Of a stretch of DNA of 64,000 nt, positions 33,288 to 44,959 are shown one piece after another. The position numbers and the translations under genes were made by a program. This DNA is from Aphanomyces cochlioides. Its lineage: Eukaryota > Oomycota > Saprolegniomycetes > Saprolegniales > Verrucalvaceae. Below the pieces are notes generated by a model. That model made no database searches. It worked only from the letters and a program-made list of their open reading frames with translations, and was not told where the DNA came from. The stretch is from positions 2,728,001 to 2,792,000 of the forward strand of contig JAHQRK010000006.1 of the NCBI GenBank assembly GCA_019828595.1, in the 5' to 3' direction. Each line of letters opens with the position of its first letter. Position 1 is the first letter of the stretch.

Positions 33288-36200
33288 ATGAGAGAGCGAC
33301 GTCACTCGGTTCTTGAGCGAGCCCTCCACGCACTGGGCGTGCTCTGTGGCTCACGGCCCTTCACTGTGATCTTCCTCTCGTTCGTCTTCAGCGTTGTGTG
33401 TACCTTGGGCGCTCTGCACATGACAATTCAAAACGATCCGCAGAAATTATGGGTGCCTCCAACGTCGACGTCCGCCAAGCAGCAAGAGTTCTTCGACGAT
33501 CACTTTGGTCCATTCTTTCGCATCGAGCAGTTAATTTTTCACTATCCAAACGGTAGCGACTCAGATGATGTGATTCGCAAAGACTTGCTGCACGATGTCG
33601 CTACTCTCCAGAAGAACATTGAGACTGCTACTGCAGTCCTTGATGGACGCAACGTGACATTGGACGACTTGTGTTATCGCCCTGTACCTGGAAAAGGCTG
33701 TATTGTTGAGAGTCCTCTTCAATACTGGCATAGCAACGTGTCCATCATGGAATCGGATCCTGATATCAAGCTCACGATTGTTTGTCAAACCACTCATCCG
33801 GAGGTCAGACAATGCCTTCTTTGACCGACGAACTCATTTTCTGTATTTAGCTCACGTCTTTTTCTCCATGTATGGACCAGAATGGCGTTCCTGTCATGCG
33901 CGATGTTGTGTTTGGTGGTCTATCCGAGGATACATGCCACACTAATCCAGATCCATGCGGCGACAAAACTCCCCAAGCAACTGCTCTCATTGTGACTTTC
34001 CTTCTTGTGTGAAACCTTTTGCATCACGAAGTCTCAATTTTGTCTAGAATAATCCAGCCAACGCGACATTTCACGCCATGGCCAAAGCTTGGGAAGAGCA
34101 AGTCTTTCTTGCAACGCCATTTGTATCCAATAGTGGATTAACTTTAGAGCGCATGGCCCAGCGAAGTATCGAAGATGCCTTAGCCGTCGAGACCAAGCAA
34201 AATGCATTTGTCGTCGTACTGAGCTACGGACTAATGTTTCTCTACGTGGCTGTGGCGCTTGGCAAAGTCCGAGACCCCGTGCGTTCTCGCTTTGGCCTTG
34301 GATTCTCTGGTATTGTAATTGTCCTCTTTTCGATGGGCATTGCGTATGGCATTGCCGTCGGTCTTTTGCGAATTGAAATCACTATGATCACACTTGAAGT
34401 CGTTCCATTCCTTATTTTGGCGATTGGCGTCGACAACATGTTTATCCTGACCAACGAATTTGATAGACTTGCGCGGTCCCAACCACATATTTCAAAAAGT
34501 ATGCTTAACGAGGTATGGATAGAAGTATTTCACAATTTTTTAGGCTTTAACACGCTGCCTCAACTCATGGGTGAAGCCATGATGCACGTTGGGCCATCGA
34601 TTACTGTAGCAGCCATTTCAGAATCGCTAGCATTTGTCGTTGGTGCTTACACGAAGATCCCAGCTTTGGAGTCATTTTGCACGGTGGCTGCTATTGCTGT
34701 GATTGCAGACTACGTGCTACAAATGACTTGGTTTGCGGCAGCTTTGGCGTTGGATGCCCGTCGTATCAGAGTTGCTCTATTTTTCCATTCCCCTTACTGA
34801 TTTCTACATGTTGTAGTCTCGACGCTATGATTTATTCCCTTGGATCAAGAAGCCATATGTACTCAGTCCTGACAAGACTCGTCAGATTCGAGCATACTCT
34901 GACGACATGGAGGTTGTCGACACGTCAATCGTTCAATCATTTCTTGATACAACGTGGATCCCATTCATCTTTGGCAAGTGGACGAAGCGCAGTGTGGTAC
35001 TTAAGAACTTCAAACGAAATCGCTCAAGTGATGATCGTGTAGATTGTCATTTGGATGGGTTGGCTAGCGTGGAGTGGCTTTAGCGCGTTTCAAATCCCCA
35101 TGGGGCTGGAGCAAACTCTGGCGATTCCATCTGATTTCTACTTGCATTCCTACTTTGAAGCTCAAGACAAGTATGGTGATGCTGGCCCTCCGGCATATAT
35201 TGTGAGTATATTTCTCGAAGGACTCTACTGACTTTGAAGTTCTTAGGTAATGCGTCAAGTAAATTACACAGACCCAAGCGTGCAGCATGAAACTATGGAG
35301 CTGTTGAACAAATTGTCGTTGCTTGAGACTTATATCGACTCGTCAATTTTTGCATGGCTCAATACGTTTAACCAGTGGCGTCAAATGCGTGCTTATCTCG
35401 AAGATAAACGGCAATCTGGTTTGCTGATGACAACACAATTAAATCTAATTCGGTTTGGAAATCTAGGCGATTGCGATTGCCCTGAGCAGCCCATGCTACC
35501 CTTCCCATATGAACGAAAACCAGGGTCAACGGAAGAAGTTACCCCAAATGAATTGTTTTACCCCCTTGTTTACAATTTCACGAAAATTCCAATTGACTCG
35601 CAATGCTGCCAAAGTTTTGGCATGTGTGGCGCTCAGTATGCAATGGACATTGAGTTTCAACTCGAAACAAGGTATGATTTTCCTTATTGATTTCAGTGAA
35701 GTTCTTGTTCTCCCGTTAGAGCTCTCAGTGAGACTGTTGTCCGGGGTATTTCTGCATCGCGATTTCGGTTTCAATTGGCACCCCTTGCCAATCAAGCGAG
35801 ATTCATTAATTCGTTCTATTACTTAAACCACTACACGACTGAGTGGAGCGCTCCAATTCCAACACTGTAAATATATGACTCCATCAATATTACTCAAGTT
35901 TCCTCTAGGGAGAAAAACTTGGATGACCCCGTGGCATTTCCTTACAGTTTGTACTTTGTCTACTACGACCAATACTTGACCATCCAAGGTGTTGCGTTGC
36001 AAAGTGTCTTGCTCGCCCTTGGTACAATTCAAACCAAAAATGGAGGCTGATTTTGAGTTAGGTGTGGTATTTGTATCAATTTCACTGCTCATGCCAAAGC
36101 AACTGATGACATGTCTTGTTGTGGCTGCGTCTGTCCTGTCGATGGCAATTTCTCTGATTGGAGTTCTACATGTGTGGAATCTTCTCTCTGTTTTACATAC

Positions 36201-36648
36201 GTCCATCAATGCGGTATCTCAATCTTACTCTAGCCTGAATCTTCATATTCTTATTTAGGTCTCTGTTGTGAATATGGTTGCTTGTGTGGGCTTGGGCGTT
36301 GAATTTTGCATTCACATTGCGTCAACTTTTGCCTCTTTGTCGAGAAGCTCGCGTGAAGAACGGTCAAAAGTGGCTCTTTCAATTGTGGGGCCGTCGATTG
36401 TCAGTGGAATCACATTGACGAAGGTGTGTGGAATTGGTGTCTTGGCATTTGCGAAATCAGAGCTCTTTCTGGTGTACTTTTTCCGCATGTACTTGTCGAT
36501 TGTTGTGCTCGGTGCTCTGCATGCTCTAGTCTTGCTACCTGTACTCATGTCAATCTGTGGATCCGAAGCCCAGTCGGAACAGAAGGCTCTTTCACCTACT
36601 GATGGATATTCCAGAAGCCTCCTCAGCGATGACTCTGACACGGACTAG
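33288..36648 (+). CDS. NPC1: NPC1-type sterol-sensing membrane protein, 11 exons
   Basis: Exons: 33288-33803, 33851-34006, 34048-34498, 34544-34770, 34817-34996, 35043-35201, 35247-35671, 35720-35866, 35909-36021, 36062-36213, 36259-36648; all introns GT-AG and 31-62 nt. NPC1 hallmarks: NDPQKLWVPPTS, DDHFGPFFRIEQLI, LDDLCYRPVPGKGC, MDQNGVPVMRDVVFGG, PQATALIVTFLL; the sterol-sensing domain with GVDNMFILTNEFDR and GPSITVAAISESLAF; then NHYTTEWSAPIP and the last membrane block VSVVNMVACVGLGVEFCIHI, GITLTKVCGIGVLAFAKS, FFRMYLSIVVLGALHAL. It lacks the ~250-residue N-terminal sterol-binding domain and signal peptide of NPC1; the first residues lead straight into a membrane helix. Proposed role is sterol or lipid transport in endomembranes. 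Confidence 0.85.
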
Positions 36649-36712
36649 GTATTGAGTAAGCCATGTTATAAAGTTGCATTATGACGCCAGGATGACTCTC
36701 TCGTGTTCCTTC

Positions 36713-37609
36713 TTACAGAGGAATGTAAGCGTCGCTGTCAATGCCAGCCAGGAGATTACAATGCACAGGCTTCCAGTTGAATTTTTCCTTGGTCCATGCA
36801 CTAGTTCTGGGACGATCATTGCCCACAAACGCAGCCATCCACCCAAAGTGATCTCCAATCTCGGCTTTGCTCTTGCTAACGACGGGCACACCAAGGCGGT
36901 TTCCAATTGTCTGGGCAATCTCTCGGAGGGGTACGCCCTCTTCAGCAATCGCATGGACACAGCAACTCTCTGTCGAGTTTTCAACCACCATGCGGTACAA
37001 CACTGCAGCGTCGAGTCGGTGGACTGCAGGCCAACGGTTTTGCCCGTCTCCAACGAAAGCTGACTCACCCTTCTTGCGCGCAATCGAAATTAGGGTGGGG
37101 ACAAATCCTCGATCACCTTTGTCATGAACCGATGGAGGAAGTCGCACGACCACAACTCGAACGCCAGTCGCTGCTACTTTAGCAGCGGCTAGTTCATTTT
37201 CTCCGCGGGGGTGTTGCCCTGGTTTGACCGTCACGAGCTCGTCGGGCGTATCATCATCACCGCTCGCTTCAGCAGCGACTGCTGATGTCACAACTAAGAG
37301 ACGATTGGAGCCTACGAGACATTCGCCCATAGTGCGAATAGCTCGACCATCAACTTGGCAACACTCGACGTACTTGGCAAAATCATGGATGAATCCCAGA
37401 TGAACGACAGCGTCCGCATTAGCAACGCCGGCGCGTAAACTGTCCAAGTCTTCAATGTCACCCTTGTGGGCTTTGGCTCCAGCTTTGAGGAGAGCATCCG
37501 CAGATGCTTGCGATCGCGCCAGGCCAGTCACTTCATGTCCAGCCTTTAAAAGTTCTTGAACAACTGCCGAGCCCACAAAGCCCGTCGCGCCCGTAACAAA
37601 GATCTTCAA
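36713..37609 (-). CDS. NAD-dependent epimerase-like protein, start codon reads TTG
   Basis: An uninterrupted 298-residue frame, the only full-length family member here. Extended-SDR features: GATGFVG (7-13) for NAD binding, an ADALLKAGA helix, GDIEDLDSL, HLGFIHDF, VVVRLPPSVHDKGD, NRWPAVHRLDAA with the Ala-Val-His-Arg block, and HFGWMAAF near the end. At the position of the family's ATG the sequence is TTG (37609-37607), with an in-frame TGA shortly upstream. It may use TTG, may depend on an unseen upstream exon, or may be a fresh pseudogene. The family resembles bacterial epimerase/dehydratase-like SDRs; substrate unknown. Confidence 0.7.
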   Translation of the reverse strand: MKIFVTGATGFVGSAVVQELLKAGHEVTGLARSQASADALLKAGAKAHKGDIEDLDSLRAGVANADAVVHLGFIHDFAKYVECCQVDGRAIRTMGECLVGSNRLLVVTSAVAAEASGDDDTPDELVTVKPGQHPRGENELAAAKVAATGVRVVVVRLPPSVHDKGDRGFVPTLISIARKKGESAFVGDGQNRWPAVHRLDAAVLYRMVVENSTESCCVHAIAEEGVPLREIAQTIGNRLGVPVVSKSKAEIGDHFGWMAAFVGNDRPRTSAWTKEKFNWKPVHCNLLAGIDSDAYIPL

Positions 37610-37689
37610 ATTGTGAGGTAAATTTCAAAATGATCATACCAGGCTACCTCCGTCACGTTTCGTCCGTGAAGTCGAAGGAACAAATCCGT

Positions 37690-37714
37690 TTCGTATCGTT
37701 GACCGATATACGAA
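37690..37714. promoter_or_regulatory. Inverted-repeat element upstream of the intact epimerase
   Basis: TTCGTATC, 7 nt, then GATATACGAA, 81 nt upstream of the start codon position. It is a slightly altered version of the dyad before the other copies. Confidence 0.45.
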
Positions 37715-38029
37715 TCACTTCTACTACAGCGGAAAATGTTTCAAGAGTGCTCTTGAGAATACCACATTGTACTTGGTGTCTCTGACTCCATTACGTCCGT
37801 CGTCATCATTCAATCAGTTGGGTCGTTACGTCTGTACACGAGCATGGTTGTATGTCACACTTGACGGCTGCTGATTCTTGGTCCAAGTACATTACATGAC
37901 CTGGTCGACTTATCTGGACGTTTTCTTTATTGTAGGCGACTTACTCTCTGTTGACAATTTGTCCTTGAAGTTTCGAAGTGGCATCAGAGGAACTCTGGGA
38001 GATGCGGGAATTCACGACTTTTAATAAAA

Positions 38030-38290
38030 CTATCAATATTGTCAATTTCAGTCTAATTTGTATTTTTGACCAAAAATCAAATGCATTTCCAAATCGACTT
38101 GACCATACTGAAGCCAAGTTCAACCGAATATTGGCCAAATTAATTGTATGTGAGTTAGGGTGTGTTTGGGTGTGTTTTGCGTGAATTAGTTAAATACTCG
38201 ATTCTGATTGGCTGCGAGATTTGGAAATCGATTAAATAAATCGATACATTTCCAGCCCATCTCACTATTTAGAATGAATCTCACAATAAT
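38030..38290. repeat. Half copy of the AATCGATT palindromic MITE
   Basis: Matches the right half of the element at 4634-5063 (TTTGCGTGAATTAGTTAAAT, CTCGATTCTGATTGGCTG, AAATCGATACATTT). The other arm is absent. Confidence 0.6.
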
Positions 38291-38311
38291 TTAAAAAAAT
38301 ATTCCCAAAAT

Positions 38312-39481
38312 TTAGGGCGGGTCTGGATGCCACCAAAAATGGCATAAAAATGCCAAAAAATGCCATAATTCGAAACATGCTATAATTTTCAATTTTGACT
38401 GTCTGGATGCCACCTTCTCAAAGAATTTTTTGTCACAATTTTCTGGAGTTTTGGCCAAATTATGCCATAAAAAAAATGGACCAAATTGGTCTATGTTTTT
38501 ATGACATATTTTCGTCATGAACGCAGTGATCGAGTCAAGCTTGAGATTCAGCTTGTCATCTCTACAAAAATACACGCACACACTATATATTATCACTGTT
38601 GCATGTTCTAACACTCTGAGAAGCGACAGTGATCGAGCCTTGCTCATCTCTGGTTCATTTTAAAGTTTCCGGTAGGAAGTGACTGACACAGCAGTATGAC
38701 AACTTTCTTGTGGGCCTCAAGTTGTGGCATCCAGACAAATAACAAATTCTCCAACTATTCCATTTTAAATTGTGAATTTGGAACTTTGAAAAATTTTGCA
38801 AAATGTCATTTCAGTTTTATGGAATAAAAAATTGATGGGCTTAAGGGCTGGTCTGGATGCCACATCAATTTTTTTATTCCATAAAACTGAAAAATGTCAT
38901 TTCAGTTTTATGGAATAAAACATTGATGGGCTTAAGGGCTGGTCTGGATGCCCCATCAATTTTTTTATTCCATAAAACTGAAATGACACTTTGCTAAAAT
39001 TTTTCAAAGTTCCAAATTCACAATTTAAAATGGAATAGTTGGAGAATTTGTTATTTGTCTGGATGCCACAACTTGAGGCCCACAAGAAAGTTGTCATACT
39101 GCTGTGTCAGTCACTTCCTACCGGAAACTTTAAAATGAACCAGAGATGAGCAAGGCTCGATCACTGTCGCTTCTCAGAGTGTTAGAACATGCAACAGTGA
39201 TAATATATAGTGTGTGCGTGAATTTTTGTAGAGATGACAAGCTGAATCTCAAGCTTGACTCGATCACTGCGTTCATGACGAAAATATGTCATAAAAACAT
39301 AGACCAATTTGGTCCATTTTTTTATGGCATAATTTGGCCAAAACTCCAGAAAATTGTGACAAAAAAATTCTTTGAGAAGGTGGCATCCAGACAGTCAAAA
39401 TTGAAAATTATAGCATGTTTCGAATTATGGCATTTTTTGGCATTTTTATGCCATTTTTGGTGGCATCCAGACCCGCCCTAA
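38312..39481. mobile_element. 1.17-kb palindromic foldback element
   Basis: The ends TTAGGGCGGGTCTGGATGCC and GGCATCCAGACCCGCCCTAA are perfect reverse complements, and the arms (about 580 bp each) match almost throughout, meeting near 38897. Inside are nested copies of a second terminus, AAGGGCTGGTCTGGATGCC, around 38845 and 38935. Mirror-image 111-codon frames on the two arms are a by-product of the palindrome. Confidence 0.85.
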
Positions 39482-40258
39482 AAAAAGTTTCTTCAAGATT
39501 CGTTTAGAGGATTCTTTTAGGATTATATAATCTAAAAAGAAACTTGCAAAACGACCTAAAAAAATCACACTTCCCAAACGCTTCAAAGCTTAATATTTTA
39601 GGACAAGGTACTTAGGAACACTTCATGAGGATATCAGTCGAGAAACATCAACTTTTGTCATGTCTTGTTTGGTTTTTTCAACGTCAAAGTCGGAGTTTTT
39701 AGAAGTTTCTTTTAACTTTACATTAAAAAAACCCACATTCAATCCTGGATTTAATTGTTCTCAGCTGTCGACTGTACTCATTGCTATAAGTTTCAACGAA
39801 AAGTAAACGCAATGGGAAATGTCTTGGTTAGTTTTTTAAGCAACAAGTCAGACATTTTGGAACTTAAAGAAACTTTTGTAAATGTTGTGTACACCAACAA
39901 TCATGTAATTTAAAAAAAAATTGAGCAATATTTTTTATAAAAAAGACGTATTTTTTAAATTGTTGATTTCCCGCATCTCCCTGGAATATGCAATGGTCTC
40001 CAGTCCATGGTTTGGTCTATTTTTAGACAAAATGGAGACAATAAGGAGATTTCCCAACTTGGAGTTGGCGTTTCCTTTCCCGAATATCCGGATAACCTGT
40101 GTTAATGGATATTGTTAAATGAAACCCTACAACAATTTATGCGATTTGGCGTCAAAGTCGACAAGTTAACGGATGGCTCCCGTTAAAATAAACTCCATAA
40201 ATGCATAAATGAGTATAGGTTGATGCAGACTTTGGCTTTGATTCACCATTCTCCGTTC
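39482..40258. other. No gene seen, AT-rich
   Basis: Long A/T runs and no open frame with protein-like content on either strand. Confidence 0.4.
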
Positions 40259-40931
40259 ATGAACAAGACAACAAGAACGCGGTGGTCTGAAGACGACGAG
40301 TACTATTACTACGTCAAGTCAGCGCGGACGTACCCTTCCAAGCCAAGTTTGGGAAGCTTGGGCGTGCATGGAGCCGCGTCGCTGACGCCTTGAAGACTTG
40401 CGACGGTTTTACGCATCAAGATGTTGACGGACGCAAGTGCCAAAATCGGTTTATGAAGCTCCTTGAGAAGCACGAGGAGTTCACAGCCACATCCAGCCGC
40501 TCAAATGGCATTGCAGAAGACGAATGCGAGTCTGTCATGCTGCTCGACGAGCTGTCGGCGTTGTTTCAAGCCCACAAGAAAAGACAAGACACAGAAAAAG
40601 CCGCCGCCGCGGAAAACCTTGCGCGCCAACAAGACTTGAAGTTGATTCGCGAAACTCCAACGTTCTCAAAGAAAAAGGTACTCGCGAGCAATCTATCTTT
40701 AAAATTTATGCATCTCCTTAGGAAATCGACTCATTCCTTCCAGCAATGAAGGACGACATGAACAGTCATCTTGACTTTGAAAAATTTAAGTTTGACAAGG
40801 AGATTGAGCTCAAGCAGCAAGAGCGTCAAGATCGTGTTGCCGAACGCAAAGATCGTATTGAGATGTTGCGCTTGAAACACGCCATCATGCAAGCTAAACT
40901 TCAACTTGATAAGAGATCTCTTGATCTCTAA
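40259..40931 (+). pseudogene. SANT/Myb-like coiled-coil protein, one frameshift
   Basis: Begins MNKTTRTRWSEDDEYYYYV, a Myb/SANT-like start, and after a frameshift near 40335 continues RAWSRVADALKTCDGFTHQD then RKCQNRFMKLLEKH, the second half of a SANT-like domain. An acidic helix and a Lys/Glu-rich coiled coil follow. An intron (about 40678-40721, GTACTCGC...CCTTAG) joins TFSKKK to EIDSFLPAMKDD in frame. DNA-binding proteins of this layout are multicopy in oomycetes and may be transposon-derived. The frameshift makes it doubtful as a working gene. Confidence 0.5.
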
Positions 40932-41680
40932 TAGATAAGTTTCATTTATAAGACTATTTTTGAAATCTTTTTTAATCTGCTATATAAAGTCACTATATTT
41001 TTATAGTATATATAAGATTTAATGAATGTTTTAAACTGTTTTAAAAAGGAAAGAAGAAAGATTCATGAAAATATGAGCAATTAAGATTCAGATTACTTCT
41101 TCAAGTACTCGCTGAGAGAAGGTGGATATAAGTGGAAGAAGGACGATATCTTGTTGCCGTTGCGAATGCAGCAATGACAATTCGTCAAGAGCATTGCCAC
41201 TGTAACATTCATGGCAACCGCACTGAGCATTATCTTTTGCTGATCCTTGAATGTACAAAACGACCACAATTTTTTCAGCAATTGAAAATTCCACTCGACA
41301 CTTGTTCTCACTGTGCTCATTGATGCGTTGAACAGCCTCTGCTCACAGGTTAACTGGGCACCCTTAAAACCAGACATGATCCACTGACTCATGCCGTATG
41401 CAGGGTCTCCGTATATGCAATAGCCTATATGTAAACTATTGCCGGGGGCAAATGAAATCGGTCCCGCACTATACTATCTCTAAATTAAACTCTTAAACTG
41501 TGAATTTCGGTAACTTGAACCGAGTGGTGTATAGCTCGTTAAGTGAGCTTCGTTTAGCAACTTTCAAAGTCAATTTTGCTTTACAATTGCTTTATTCCAT
41601 AAAACTGAAATGACATTTTGCAAAAATTTTCCAAAGTTCCAAATTCACAATTTAATAAATAATGAAAAATAAACTACCTA
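40932..41680. other. No gene; fragment of the foldback element at the end
   Basis: AT-rich. Bases ~41588-41655 repeat a segment of the palindrome (TTCCATAAAACTGAAATGAC and AAAGTTCCAAATTCACAATT), so a piece of that element lies next to the transposase remnant. Confidence 0.45.
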
Positions 41681-42911
41681 TCGCCGGCGGAGAAATTGCT
41701 CGTCGTCAAATGCCACGCGTACTTCATGAAGCTTAAACAAGAGCAGAGTGGAAGGCAAGCTAAAGTGAGGGAGAGCATCTCTCAGTGCCTCGGGTTTGCC
41801 GTCTCGACGATTAAGAGTGTAATAGCCGAATGCAATCGAAACCATGATCTATCATTCCAGCGTGACAAGCCCATTCGCGGCCACCGAGCGCGATCACCTG
41901 CCGACCAATTTGTCACTGAGATACGAGATATCACCATGGAATCCAATAACAAGTGTCTCCCGGTGTCGGCTCAAATAATTGCAAATGAGCTCAAGGATTC
42001 CTTCGGCGTCAATGTAAGCAAACGAACAATGCGCCGAGTTCTACGCCGTTTGGGCTACAAGTTTCAAAAAGGACTCACACGGTGCTACCTTGCAGAGTCT
42101 GACGTAGGGTTGACAAAACACGAGAGAGCAAGACGAAGAGCGGCAAGGGTCCCAGAATGTGTATTGTTGGTGCGGACATCATTCAAGAAGACGGCGGCAT
42201 CCATGGTTCATGGGTCAACAATTCTTTGGAGATGTGGCCCTCGCAACGGAAGAAAAAACGGAATCATGGCAAAGCTGACGACGGCGACGACGAAGACTAT
42301 CATGGCAATTTTAATGCGGAGATATTCGAGAAATGGTTTATCAAGCTCTGTGTCACTCTACAGCAAAACTATGGTCCATGCAATATTCACATGGACGGCG
42401 CAAGATATCACAAGCGAGCAGTCAATCCAATTCCAAGTACTCAGTGGCGCAAAGCTGATATCCAAGCATGGTTGACTTCTCAAAATATTCTGCTTGACGC
42501 CAGCATGACGAAAGCTGAGCTCTTGGTTCTCGTGAAAGCGAACAAGCCATCCAAATCATATGCCTCACAAGTTATTGCTAGAAACATCGTCACACCTTGT
42601 ACTTTACACCAACTTACCATCCCGAGCTACAACCCATCGAAGTCATTTGGGGCTCGGTCAAAAACAAGATGGCTCGCCGGCCGTCCTAGGACATGGTCGA
42701 CATGGAGACGCGTTTGAGGCTGCATTTCGACGAAGTCAACTCTGAACAATGGTGTCAAGCGTACCGAATGGCTCAGTCGTTTGAGGATAAGTATGCTGCG
42801 GCTGCCGATGATATGCCTTTGGCAGAGAATGACGACTTGAGCGACAGTGACGGTGGCGCCCCGGATGTTGACGTATTGTTGGGTGAGAGCGAGTGTGAGG
42901 ATTCTGAATAA
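41680..42911 (+). pseudogene. Tc1/mariner-superfamily DDE transposase, broken in three frames
   Basis: Frame 41696-42475 carries an N-terminal HTH part (SKRTMRRVLRRLGYKFQKG). Frame 42157-42717 has YHGNFNAEIFEKWFIKLCVT and the second catalytic block CNIHMDGARYHKR, followed by a SAP-like segment WLTSQNILLDASMTKAELL. The third block PELQPIEVIWGSVKNKMA (Glu) is at about 42630-42680 in yet another frame. The acidic tail ends at 42911. These blocks match DDE_3-type transposases widespread in oomycetes. Several frameshifts make it non-functional. Confidence 0.75.
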
Positions 42912-43224
42912 AACGTCAATAATTAAACTTTCGGTTAATGTTCTTGGTATAGGATAAAACCTAACTGGTAGTGTATTTTAACCAATCACTTTCTTTATTA
43001 CTTAACCCTAACTATGGACAAGACTCACTTTTCTCATTCATCAAATTGAAGTATCATTTTGGAAAGGAAGGACTCTGAATTGATCAAGGAAGTAAGAGAA
43101 GACGATGTCAAGCGTTAACTCTAGTTTTTTTATATTCTTGTTTCATAGTTTTCGGGGACCGATTTCAATTGACTCCGGCAATAGATGAAATAAATGACGA
43201 AGATGTATTGTCTTTTTCACCCAA

Positions 43225-43450
43225 ATTTGTATTTTTTACCAAAATCGAATTCTATTCCAAATCGATTCGATCATACTGAAGTCAAGTATAAATGAAGAGT
43301 ATGGCATGCGTCCCAAATTAATTACACGTGTGTCTGGGTGTGTTTTGCGTGAATTAGGTGAATACTCGATTCTGATTGGCTGAGCGATTTGCAGATCGAT
43401 TTGAAAAATCGATACATTTCGGACCTTGCGAATGAAATTGACAATATATT
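43225..43450. repeat. Half copy of the AATCGATT palindromic MITE
   Basis: Shares TACTTGACTTCAGTATGATC (reversed), GGGTGTGTTTTGCGTGAATT and CGATTTGCAGATCGATTTGA with 4634-5063, one arm only. Confidence 0.65.
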
Positions 43451-43479
43451 GTGGTTTTAATAAAAAACTGGAGTCGTGG

Positions 43480-43895
43480 GGAATAAATTTTGACGCAAGC
43501 AAATTGACGCAACAATTGACGCATACAAATTTCAAGTGAAAATAAATTGAATGTTTCGAACATGTTTTCAAAAATTTAAAACGTTTGAAATTACACTATT
43601 TATTGGTCACGATCGAGGGCAATATAAGAAAATGTTTGCGTAAACTTTAAATAATGTATGCGTCAATTATTGTCGTTTGGGTCCAAAACTGGAGTTTTGA
43701 GATATTTCGAAAATGTTTCAATTAATTGACGCATACACTATTTAAGGTTTACGAAAGCATTTTCTTGATCATGAACGTTAAATAGTGTTATTTCAAACGT
43801 TTTAAATGATTGAAAAACATGTTCGACGCATTCAATTTCATTACATTTGAAGTTTGTACTGCGTCATTTTTGCGTCAAAATGGCTGCGTCGACAT
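43480..43895. repeat. Imperfect inverted repeat around the left end of a Harbinger element
   Basis: The left arm ends GTATGCGTCAATTA at 43669, and the right arm starts ATTGACGCATAC at 43725 and runs to ~43890 (ACATGTTCGA, TTTGCGTCAA). Between the arms sits ~55 bp identical in plan to the right TIR of the Harbinger element (ATTGTCGTTTGGGTCCAAAA). Confidence 0.6.
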
Positions 43896-44959
43896 TTTCT
43901 TTGCAAGATTCCAGTTTTTTTCTAGAGACACAATAATAGAGGTTTTTGATTTAATATTCAGATTCAAAACCTCTCTAACTTTATAAACCTGCCAAAAAGT
44001 ATCTCGAAACTTGAAGGCTGTTGAGATTTTCACCGGGAATCTCGAAATGGCTTTTTGATTTCATGCACGGATAACCTACCAGATATTCGGATAATTCGTC
44101 ACGCGTTGGAGCGAAAACCAGCATTCCTCTGTTCTCACGAGGGATCGGTCGACTGATGTACTGCTTGGTTCCATCAACAAAACCAACACAAGTCGTCAGC
44201 CCGGTCAATCCAGATTTTTGTTGGATGGCTGCTGCATAAAGATCTAAGAACGATTAATCCTTGATATCATCCATTCATACCAACTCGAGATGCAAATAGA
44301 GGCTCATTGAAGTACAAGATATCATCAAATCGACTGTGTAGCATGTTCACGACAGCACGGAGAATTCTGCAGATGGATGGGACTGAGCGTCCGAATTCGT
44401 TCGCGATTGTATACAACCGCGATGGCTCGGCTAGACGTCGGCACAGCAAAGCCAAAGCTAACGCGTCGATTTCATCCCCACTAGTTGTAACAATCCAAGC
44501 AGGCATTTGTAGTTTGACTGTTAGTAGCTGCAACTGGGGTAACGTCAATCGAAAGAGGTGGTTTGCTGTTGCGTCGCCAAGGTTTCGATTGAATGAGTTG
44601 GTGAAATTGATTATGGGACGCTCCGTTCGCATTCGGATAACGTTGTGCTCGAGAAGAATCTCGATGGATTCCATGAAGAGATCGATATCTCCTCCACACG
44701 ATGCCATGATTTTGGCGACCAGGTCGATGATCTCCGAGCTTGTCATATATGGCAGAATCTGCATTTTTTCGAATATGGTTTGGTGTGATTATCCGGAAAT
44801 GAAAGTTAATGGATGACGAGTGCGCGAAATTCTGTTGTTTTACCACTTTTGATATTCATTTGAGAATCTGAATATTAAATCAAAAATTGGTGCGAAAAAC
44901 CTCTAATTGAAACATTTTCAAAACCAATCAAATTTCCAATTTTGGACCCAAACGACAAT
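43669..44959 (-). mobile_element. PIF/Harbinger-like element remnant
   Basis: Ends ATTGTCGTTTGGGTCCAAAA (43669) and TTTTGGACCCAAACGACAAT (to 44959) are perfect inverted repeats over 20 bp, and similarity continues inward. ATT lies on each side (43666-43668 and 44960-44962), a possible 3-bp duplication, the size expected for PIF/Harbinger although TWA is more usual. The left TIR is interrupted by ~205 bp after CAATTA and resumes at TAGAGGTTTTTG near 43936. Confidence 0.65.
43981..44764 (-). pseudogene. Harbinger-type nuclease (DDE_4-like), truncated
   Basis: The minus-strand frame from about 44764 has LALLCRRLAEPSRLYTIANE, then FGRSVPSICRILRAVVNMLH and FDDILYFNEPLFASR, the N-terminal half of oomycete Harbinger transposases. 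A second segment (43981-44208) begins CVGFVDGTKQYISRPIPREN, carrying the first catalytic Asp. The rest of the catalytic core (second Asp and Glu) is missing. A short intron or frameshift separates the pieces near 44210-44270. Confidence 0.7.

Noticed and set aside
34499..34543. Reading through 34499-34543 as coding in the NPC1-like gene
   Set aside because: The frame happens to stay open, but GTATGC...TTTTTTAG has good splice sites and removing it improves the match to the family.
38312..39481. Mirror-image 111-codon ORFs in the large palindrome
   Set aside because: They are the same sequence on the two arms of a foldback element, with no domain.
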